A stretch of DNA of 12,117 nt from an uncultured Tannerella sp. (lineage in GTDB: Bacteria; Bacteroidota; Bacteroidia; Bacteroidales; Tannerellaceae), in assembly GCA_938036405.1 (NCBI GenBank), contig CALHPT010000277.1, positions 1 through 12,117 on the forward strand, read 5' to 3'. Shown piece by piece: positions 6,877 through 12,117 of this stretch. The translations under genes were made by a program, and so were the position numbers. The notes beneath the pieces were generated by a model. It saw nothing but the letters and a program-made list of their open reading frames with translations, was not told where the DNA came from and did not search any database. The first letter of the stretch is position 1, and each line of letters opens with the position of its first letter.

Positions 6877-8133
6877 ATGATCAAACCCTTTCTCCCGCTG
6901 TTCATCGGCTTTTTGTGCCTCATCGGAGGCTTTGCGGCATCGGCCCATACCGGCCCGGACAACCCGCCGTCTATATATAATAGGTATAGCTCCCCGACGC
7001 TCGGCAACGAACGCCTCGACACTCTCCTGCCCCTCCTGCAAGGCCGACGCGTGGCATTGGCCGTCAATCATACCTCCGTCGTAGGCCCGGGGCAGACACA
7101 CCTCCTCGACACGCTCTTGGCACTGGGGGTCGACGTGCGCAAGGTCTTCACGCCGGAGCACGGCTTTCGCGGCGCCGAGGATGCCGGCGCACGGGTGACT
7201 GACAGTCGCCACCCCGATCGCAACATCCCCATCGTATCGCTCTTCGGCCGCACGCTCCGCCCGACCACAGCCCAGATGAGCGACATCGACGTGGTGGTCT
7301 TCGATATCCAAGACGTCGGCGCACGGTTCTACACGTACATCAGCACGATGCACTATCTGATGGAGGCTTGCGCCACGAGCCGCCGCACGTTCATCGTCCT
7401 CGATCGGCCCAACCCGAACGACTTCGTCGACGGCCCCGTCCGACGGCCGCGTTATAAATCGTTTGTCGGCATGCACCCCATCCCCATTCTCCACGGCCTG
7501 ACGATCGGCGAATTGGCCCTTATGATCAATGGCGAGGGGTGGCTGCAGGGCGGCGCACGCTGTCAGCTGACGGTCATCCCCATGACGGGCTGGCGACACG
7601 GAGACGCATTCAGTCTGCCTGTCAAGCCGTCGCCCAACCTGCCCAATCAGCAGGCGGTGCGCCTCTATCCGTCGCTTTGCTTCTTCGAAGGCACGTGTAT
7701 GAGTGTCGGCCGGGGCACGCTTTTCCCCTTCCAAGTCGTGGGCTATCCCGCACAGCGGGCCGGACGCTTCACCTTCACGCCCTCTCCCATCCGCGGCATG
7801 GACTCCGCGCCACTCTATCGCGGGAGCCTCTGCTATGGCGACGACTTTCGGCAACTCTCTTTCGAGGGCGGCCTCACGCTGCGGTTCCTCTTGGACTTCT
7901 ACGCCCGCATGGGGCGTGACGCGAAGACCTTTTTCAACCGCTCCGCCATGTTCGACCTCATCGCAGGCACCGACGAGCTACGCCGACAGATCGCGGCCGG
8001 CTTTTCCGAAGATCGTATCCGCTCTTCCTGGCAGCCCGACCTCGATCGTTATCGGCTCATGCGGCGCAAATACCTGCTCTACCCCGACCGGAGTTCGGAG
8101 GAGCACATGCCCGAAGAGCGCAACGCGGAATAG
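6877..8133 (+). CDS. namZ: NamZ-family (DUF1343) exo-beta-N-acetylmuramidase, secreted
   Basis: The characterised member, NamZ of Bacillus subtilis (formerly YbbC), cuts MurNAc from the non-reducing end of peptidoglycan fragments. This copy has 418 residues from the ATG at 6877. That start is preferred over upstream in-frame codons because it opens with a signal peptide (MIKPFLPLFIGFLCLIGG, cleavage near ASA|H, 23/24). Family motifs follow: VALAVNHTSVVG near 59-70, TPEHGFRGAEDAG with Glu94-His95 in the conserved EHGFRG, DVVVFDIQDVGARFYTY, LDRPNPN, and a late GRGTLFPFQVVGYP segment. Length is normal for the family. The signal peptide suggests action in the periplasm or at the cell surface, probably on peptidoglycan debris. 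No muramic-acid import or recycling genes (murQ, nagZ, ampG) are nearby. It is divergent from the HD gene and followed by the 41-bp repeat array. The enzymatic assignment is by family only. Confidence 0.9.
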   Translation: MIKPFLPLFIGFLCLIGGFAASAHTGPDNPPSIYNRYSSPTLGNERLDTLLPLLQGRRVALAVNHTSVVGPGQTHLLDTLLALGVDVRKVFTPEHGFRGAEDAGARVTDSRHPDRNIPIVSLFGRTLRPTTAQMSDIDVVVFDIQDVGARFYTYISTMHYLMEACATSRRTFIVLDRPNPNDFVDGPVRRPRYKSFVGMHPIPILHGLTIGELALMINGEGWLQGGARCQLTVIPMTGWRHGDAFSLPVKPSPNLPNQQAVRLYPSLCFFEGTCMSVGRGTLFPFQVVGYPAQRAGRFTFTPSPIRGMDSAPLYRGSLCYGDDFRQLSFEGGLTLRFLLDFYARMGRDAKTFFNRSAMFDLIAGTDELRRQIAAGFSEDRIRSSWQPDLDRYRLMRRKYLLYPDRSSEEHMPEERNAE

Positions 8134-8165
8134 GCTATATCGTCGCACAACTCCGTCGCTCGGAA

Positions 8166-8344
8166 ATACTGTATATCGAGGCCATGCAAGCATGCTTGGA
8201 GCTGATATACTGTATATCGAGTCCATGCAAGCCTGTTTGGAGCTGATATACTGTATATCGAGGCCATGCAAGCCTGTTTGGAGCTGATATACTGTATATC
8301 GAGTCCATGCAAGCGTGTTTGAGCTGATTTACGGTAAATCGGAG
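8166..8344. repeat. 41-bp tandem repeat array with conserved palindromic boundaries
   Basis: Four units run 8166-8206, 8207-8247, 8248-8288 and 8289-8328 (41, 41, 41 and 40 bp), then a partial fifth unit to about 8344. Each has ATACTGTATATCGAG, then kCCATGCAAGC, a variable TG(C/T)TTGG, and AGCTGAT. The junctions form the dyad GATATA-CTG-TATATC. The last junction reads GATTTA-CGG-TAAATC, with both arms changed together so that pairing is kept. Because 41 is not a multiple of three, short open frames through it cycle through three reading frames and are not convincing genes. The array starts 32 bp after the namZ stop and fills most of the 278-bp convergent gap. Confidence 0.92.
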
Positions 8345-8360
8345 TATCGAAATGGACGCA

Positions 8361-8399
8361 GCTATGGCTGTAGAAGGCAAATAGGGTTTGCCCCATAGC
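8361..8399. other. Large bulged hairpin between convergent genes
   Basis: An outer stem GCTATGG (8361-8367) pairs with CCATAGC (8393-8399). An inner stem GGCAAA (8376-8381) pairs with TTTGCC (8387-8392) around a 5-nt loop. An 8-nt one-sided bulge (8368-8375) separates the stems on the left. All 13 pairs are perfect. It lies 12 bp from the stop of the small membrane-protein gene and may end transcription from that side, but no T-run follows on either strand. Confidence 0.55.
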
Positions 8400-8411
8400 C
8401 GGGGATCAGGA

Positions 8412-8774
8412 TCAATTGAGCCCCGAGTGTGTCGGCGGGCCGCGAAGCGATAGGTGGAGGAGCTCCTGGCTGATGAGCGCTGTGCGGACAGCCTCGATGA
8501 TGACAGCCGAGAGACGCGTGAAAGGTTCTGTGTAAAGCGTGGGCGCGATGGAGGTCATCAGCGCCGCAGTGAGGCAGGCCAGCGTAGCAAAGCCCGCCTG
8601 CGTGTGGGTGTGGTGGCCCGTCTCGGGCGCCTGGGTGTAGGGGTGAGAGTGCACGATCCATCGACCGTTCACGTAGTGCGCATGATAGAAGAACGACGTC
8701 GCCGCCGTGTATCCGATGAAGAGGATACACAGCCAAGAGGCCAGTCGTCGTCTTACTTTTTCAGTGCAATGCAT
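8412..8774 (-). CDS. Small histidine-rich membrane protein, function unknown
   Basis: The likely product is 120 residues from the ATG at 8772-8774. The frame is open 61 codons further upstream, but that part looks like untranslated leader and the shorter form begins directly before a membrane segment. After a basic start (KVRRR, 6-10) there is a hydrophobic segment (about 11-30). A histidine-rich loop follows, FFYHAHYVNG then IVHSHP and GHHTHT, with His at 31, 33, 42, 44, 54, 55 and 57. A second hydrophobic segment covers about 60-81. The C-terminal tail ends LSLRGPP-x-HSGLN. The HxH-VNG-x-x-I-x-HSHP pattern recalls uncharacterised small Bacteroidetes proteins, but I cannot name a function. 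The histidines could bind a metal such as Zn, Cu or Ni. It is convergent with namZ and divergent from the DUF5686 gene. The start position is moderately uncertain. Confidence 0.65.
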   Translation of the reverse strand: MHCTEKVRRRLASWLCILFIGYTAATSFFYHAHYVNGRWIVHSHPYTQAPETGHHTHTQAGFATLACLTAALMTSIAPTLYTEPFTRLSAVIIEAVRTALISQELLHLSLRGPPTHSGLN

Positions 8775-9006
8775 ACGTGGGGTGTGGGTTGAAACACGCT
8801 CTAATCGTGTCTTGAAATTTGGGGGCAAAGAAATGTACCGAATATAAAACAGCCAATCCCCTGCAGTGGGTAGACGGGGGATAAGGCCTTCGCGCCCCGA
8901 ATTCGCCACCTCCTTTTGGGAGCAAAGTGTGGTGCTTTTATGAAGTACCAGGTCCATTTGGCCAGAGGCGCGTGGACGATGGATGGTCGGGTTTTTACGC
9001 TCGCTC

Positions 9007-9014
9007 TATCTTTG
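9007..9014 (+). promoter_or_regulatory. Putative -7 box for the DUF5686 gene
   Basis: TATCTTTG matches TAnnTTTG and lies 40 bp upstream of the ATG at 9055, giving a short leader of about 35 nt. A T-rich stretch (8992-8996) lies upstream but closer than the usual -33 spacing. The rest of the 280-bp divergent gap (8775-9054) shows no supported gene. Confidence 0.4.
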
Positions 9015-9054
9015 GCGCCGCTTAATTGAACAGTAACAAGTTATCTTACACAGA

Positions 9055-11643
9055 ATGAATAAAGCGGTTATCCGAATCCTTCTCGTGGCCTTTGCGCTGC
9101 TTGGCCTCGCCAGGGGGGCTGCTTACGCACAGAGCCATATATCTGTATCCGGCATGGTGGTCGACTCCATCACCGGCGAACCCCTGCCCTTCGTCACGAT
9201 CGTTTTCGAGGGATCCACCATCGGCGGTGTCACCGACCTCGATGGCAACTTTCAGCTCAAGAACGATCGCGGGCTGACCCGCCTCAAGATCTCTTACGTG
9301 GGCTATGACCCGAAGACCGTCACCCTCACCGCCGGGCACGCCACGACCGACCTCCGCATCCTCCTCTCACCCTCCACCATCCAGCTCTCCGAGATCGTCA
9401 TCCGCCCCAAACGCGAACGCTACACGCGCAAAAACAACCCCGCCGTGGAGCTGATGAAGCGCGTCGTCGCCCGCAAGGACAGCAACCGCATCACGCAGCT
9501 GGACGACTACAGCGCGGAGTGTTACGAAAAGATGACCCTTTCGCTCGATAAGTTCGACACCCGGCTCGAGAAGAGCAAAATGCTCAAGCGATTCAAGTTC
9601 CTGAAGAACTATCTCGACACCTCCGAGTTCGACGGCCGCCCCATCCTCACGCTCTCCCTGCGCGAGAAGATCTCCGACATCTTCTACCGCCGCGACCCCC
9701 GATCCGAAAAGGTCATCGTCCGTGCCACGCGTCAGCAAGGTATCGACCAGAGTCTCGACGAATACGGCACGATCACGGCCAACCTCGAGGAGATCATCCA
9801 AGGCGTCGACATCTTCGACAACAACATCACCTTCCTGCTGAACCGCTTCGTCAGCCCGCTCTCGTCCACCCTGGCCAACACCTTCTATCATTATTACATC
9901 ATGGACACCGTCGACGTGGGCGGTGAGCCATGCACCGACCTGGCCTTCGTGCCCGTCAATCCGCAGAGCTACGGCTTCACCGGCCGACTCTACATCACTA
10001 CGGATGGAACGTACGCCGTCAAGAAGGCACTCCTCAACGTGCCCCGACATATCAACCTCAACTTCGTCCGCGAGCTGCGCGTCGAACAACAGTTCCGTCG
10101 CCGCACAGACGGCCTCTGGGAGCTGGACATGGACAACACCTACGTGCTCTTCCAACTCTTCGAAGGCAGTCAGCAGATGTATGCCCACCAGCTGCGTAGC
10201 TACTCCGATTACCGATCGCCCGTGTCCCGTGCCGACTCCGTCTTCGCCCTCGCTGGACGCGTACAGACGCCCCTCTCGCGCTACCTCTCGCAGCCCGACT
10301 CCTTCTGGGTCAACCGCCGCCATACACCGCTCAAGGATCGCGAAAGCGGCATCGAGAATCTGCTGAATCAGCTCAAGGAGGTGACGGCCTTCAAGGTGCT
10401 CCTCAAGACGGCCGAGATCCTCATCTCTGGATATATCCCCATCAACGATGTGCACGAGAAGAATAAGCTCGACTTCGGTCCGATGAACACCACCTTCAGC
10501 GCCAACATCATCGAGGGCTTCCGCCTACGCGCCGGTGCCATGACCACGGCCAACCTTCACCCGCACCTCTTCCTCGGCGGATACGGCGCCTACGGCCTCA
10601 ACGACCGACGCTGGAAGTACAGCGCCACCGCCACCTGGAGCTTCACCGAGAAGGAGTATCACGAGAAGGAATCGCCCGTCAACAACCTTTCCCTGCAACA
10701 CGAATACGACCTCTACACCCCCGGTCAGGACTTCCTCTTTACCAGCAAGGACAACGTCTTCGTGGCCTGGAAGGTGGGGCGCGCGAACCGCAACATGAAC
10801 TACCTCCGCAAGACGCGCCTGCAATACGAACGTGAGTGGCTGAACGGCCTCTCCTTCAAAACGTGGGCACAGATGATGAACAGCGAAGCCGCCGGCTCAC
10901 TCCGCTACATCGTCCGCAACGGCCCCGACGACTACACGCGTCTGATGGACTACAACACTACCGAGTGGGGCATCCAATTCCGGTTCGCCCCCGGCGAGCG
11001 TGCCTATAACAGTCGCATGGGCAAGGGGTCTGTCTTCAACCTCAGCAAGGACGCCCCCGTCTTCAAGTTGTCTCACGTCGTCGGTTTCCGCGGCATCCTG
11101 GGCGGCGACTACCGTTACAACCGTACGGAGGCCGGCGTCAGCAAACGGATCTGGCTCTCCTCCTTCGGTCACATCGACGCCAGCCTGCGCGGCGGCATCG
11201 TCTGGGACAAGGTGCCCTTCCCGCTGCTCATCACTCCGAACACGAACCAGTCTGTCACCATCCAGCCGCAGGCCTTCCACCTGATGAACGCGATGGAATT
11301 CATGGCCGACCGTTACGTATCGTTCGACGCCACGTATCACCTCAAGGGCTGGATCCTCAACCGTATTCCGCTCATCAATCTGCTCGGGTTGCGTGAGGTG
11401 GCCTCGATCAGCGGTGTCTGGGGTCGCCTCAGCGACCGAAACAACCCGGACTTGACCGACGGCCTCATGGTCTTTCCCGACGGCACACACGCCTTTGGCA
11501 CGTCGCCCTACATGGAGTTCAGTGTCGGGCTGGAAAATATCTTCCGTGTGCTTGAGGTCAGCTATTACCGACGCCTGACCTACCTCAATCATCCCGACAT
11601 CCAGCGTCACGGCGTCCGTATCGCGCTGCATTTCGACTTCTAA
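9055..11643 (+). CDS. DUF5686 outer-membrane protein with carboxypeptidase-regulatory-like domain
   Basis: This 862-residue protein has a signal peptide (cleavage near AYA|Q, 25/26). A CarboxypepD_reg-like beta-sandwich follows (about 30-115), with SGMVVDSITGEPLPFVTI, GGVTDLDGNFQL and LKISYVGYDPKTV, the same fold that precedes the plug of SusC-type receptors. The long remainder matches DUF5686, starting with the IVIRPKRERYTRKNNPAVELMKRV segment and continuing as amphipathic strands. It ends in HFDF, an aromatic terminus typical of outer-membrane barrels. There is no TonB plug signature. The family is widespread in Bacteroidetes and uncharacterised; a role in envelope biogenesis or transport would be inference. 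Length is typical for the family. The ATG at 9055 is set by the signal peptide, with no Shine-Dalgarno visible. It appears to be transcribed alone: a TATCTTTG box lies upstream and a hairpin-T-run terminator begins 28 bp after the stop codon. Confidence 0.9.
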   Translation: MNKAVIRILLVAFALLGLARGAAYAQSHISVSGMVVDSITGEPLPFVTIVFEGSTIGGVTDLDGNFQLKNDRGLTRLKISYVGYDPKTVTLTAGHATTDLRILLSPSTIQLSEIVIRPKRERYTRKNNPAVELMKRVVARKDSNRITQLDDYSAECYEKMTLSLDKFDTRLEKSKMLKRFKFLKNYLDTSEFDGRPILTLSLREKISDIFYRRDPRSEKVIVRATRQQGIDQSLDEYGTITANLEEIIQGVDIFDNNITFLLNRFVSPLSSTLANTFYHYYIMDTVDVGGEPCTDLAFVPVNPQSYGFTGRLYITTDGTYAVKKALLNVPRHINLNFVRELRVEQQFRRRTDGLWELDMDNTYVLFQLFEGSQQMYAHQLRSYSDYRSPVSRADSVFALAGRVQTPLSRYLSQPDSFWVNRRHTPLKDRESGIENLLNQLKEVTAFKVLLKTAEILISGYIPINDVHEKNKLDFGPMNTTFSANIIEGFRLRAGAMTTANLHPHLFLGGYGAYGLNDRRWKYSATATWSFTEKEYHEKESPVNNLSLQHEYDLYTPGQDFLFTSKDNVFVAWKVGRANRNMNYLRKTRLQYEREWLNGLSFKTWAQMMNSEAAGSLRYIVRNGPDDYTRLMDYNTTEWGIQFRFAPGERAYNSRMGKGSVFNLSKDAPVFKLSHVVGFRGILGGDYRYNRTEAGVSKRIWLSSFGHIDASLRGGIVWDKVPFPLLITPNTNQSVTIQPQAFHLMNAMEFMADRYVSFDATYHLKGWILNRIPLINLLGLREVASISGVWGRLSDRNNPDLTDGLMVFPDGTHAFGTSPYMEFSVGLENIFRVLEVSYYRRLTYLNHPDIQRHGVRIALHFDF

Positions 11644-11670
11644 CGTCTACGGTCGCTCGATCATAACGAA

Positions 11671-11711
11671 AGGCGCCTCTGTCACCTCTTTAGTGATCGG
11701 GGCGCTTTTTT
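11671..11711 (+). terminator. Hairpin-T-run terminator of the DUF5686 gene
   Basis: GCGCC pairs with GGCGC at the base and TCAC with GTGA in the upper stem, separated by a small internal loop, with a 7-nt apical loop. Six T residues (11706-11711) follow directly. It starts 28 bp after the stop codon at 11641-11643, a classic intrinsic terminator layout. Confidence 0.8.
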
Positions 11712-11750
11712 GCGTTTACGACTCTTTTTTTGAGAGGAGAGGAATGTCGT

Positions 11751-12033
11751 CATGAAAAAATAGTTCTTCCCCCGAAAAGGAAGGGCTATCGCCGTGAAAA
11801 ATTAGCTCTTCCCCCGAAAATAAAGGGGTATCGCCGTGAAAAAATAGTGCTTTCCTTAAATCGAAAGGGTAATTGTCTGAAAAAAATAGCTCTTCCCTCA
11901 AAAAGGAAGGGCTATCGCTGTGAGGATTTAGTGCTCTCCTTAAATCGAAAGGATAATTGTTTGAAAAAAACAGCTCTTTCCCCGAAAAGGAAAGAGCTGT
12001 CATTGTGAGGCAATAGGGCTTTCCGTTTGGGGG
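11751..12033. repeat. 42-bp tandem repeat array, six full units plus a partial
   Basis: Units start at 11751, 11793, 11835, 11877, 11919 and 11961 (all exactly 42 bp), with a partial unit from 12003. A typical unit is cgTGAAAAAATAGctCTTCC, then CCCGAAAAGGAAGGG and CTATCGC. Units 1, 2, 4 and 6 are one subtype, carrying a CTTCC-loop-GGAAG type dyad. Units 3 and 5 are a second subtype (CCTTAAATCGAAAGG), so from unit 3 onward the subtypes alternate. Because 42 is a multiple of three, both strands stay open. The minus-strand frame (to 11716) would encode 14-residue repeats such as LFFHGDSPSFSGEE. No credible start, promoter or flanking domain supports a gene, so I annotate the DNA repeat. Confidence 0.93.
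11970..12000. repeat. Perfect 12-bp hairpin in the sixth unit of the right array
   Basis: ACAGCTCTTTCC (11970-11981) is the exact reverse complement of GGAAAGAGCTGT (11989-12000), with a 7-nt loop CCGAAAA. Other units of the same subtype have shorter stems at the same place, so the dyad is a feature of the unit and is best kept here. Confidence 0.8.
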
Positions 12034-12117
12034 GAGGGGCGTTGTCGGGGGCTTCCTGCTGGCCCTGCCAGGGGCGTTTGGCACGGTGGGGGGAGACGAG
12101 GACCCAGCTGTCCTGCA
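12034..12117. other. Right edge, no recognisable feature
   Basis: After the array the sequence becomes G-rich on the plus strand. I see no gene, RNA or repeat that I can support in these 84 bases. A gene may begin or end beyond the window. Confidence 0.5.

Noticed and set aside
6659..6880. 73-residue plus-strand open frame between the HD gene and namZ
   Set aside because: It overlaps the namZ start, resembles no family, and covers the likely divergent promoters.
8166..8344. CRISPR array
   Set aside because: The units are contiguous 41-bp tandem repeats with no unique spacers and no cas genes nearby. The same applies to the arrays at 9-179 and 11751-12033.
8079..8396. Small minus-strand open frames across the 41-bp array
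   Set aside because: They exist because the repeat lacks stop codons, and each passes through the unit in all three frames. They also run into the end of namZ.
9367..10455. Long minus-strand open frame inside the DUF5686 gene
   Set aside because: Antisense shadow caused by high GC at third codon positions of the real gene. The product has no domain and a skewed Val/Glu/Asp composition.
11716..12084. 122-residue minus-strand open frame with 14-residue repeats
   Set aside because: It consists almost wholly of the 42-bp repeat, the opposite strand is equally open, and there is no promoter, signal peptide or non-repeat domain. Kept as a finding but not called as a gene.

Overview
The window looks like a chromosomal segment of a fairly GC-rich (roughly mid-50s percent by eye) member of the Bacteroidetes, order Bacteroidales. 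Three things point there: a Bacteroidetes-type LptD, a DUF5686 outer-membrane protein with an N-terminal carboxypeptidase-regulatory-like domain, and TAnnTTTG promoter-like boxes with no clear Shine-Dalgarno sequences. An oral Tannerella- or Porphyromonas-like organism is plausible, but this cannot be proven from the window.

Layout, left to right. A ~42-bp tandem repeat array (9-179) lies beyond the 3' end of recX (190-687, minus). A dispersed intergenic repeat (736-846) separates recX from prmC (861-1718, minus). A second, inverted copy (1775-1880) lies in the divergent gap before ribD (1938-3023, plus). ribD converges on lptD (3180-6104, minus), whose GTG start overlaps by 22 bp the end of an upstream HD-domain gene (6083-6619, minus). 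Across a divergent gap with two promoter-like boxes lies a secreted NamZ/DUF1343 protein (6877-8133, plus). A 41-bp tandem repeat array (8166-8344) and a large bulged hairpin (8361-8399) separate it from a convergent gene for a small histidine-rich membrane protein (8412-8774, minus). A DUF5686 outer-membrane protein (9055-11643, plus) follows and ends in a strong hairpin terminator. The right edge is a 42-bp tandem repeat array (11751-12033) and then 84 bp with nothing recognisable.

The genes are mostly housekeeping or envelope functions: recombination control (RecX), release-factor methylation (PrmC), riboflavin synthesis (RibD), LPS export to the surface (LptD), peptidoglycan fragment turnover (NamZ) and an uncharacterised outer-membrane barrel family (DUF5686). 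They do not form a single pathway. Only the HD-lptD pair is clearly arranged as an operon.

The most unusual signal is the repeat content. Four separate tandem arrays with a period of 41-42 bp occur within 12 kb. Three are intergenic and rich in dyad symmetry. One lies in frame inside lptD, where it encodes six 14-residue units. The arrays do not obviously share sequence, but the shared period (about four helical turns, or 14 codons) is striking and is not explained by the genes.
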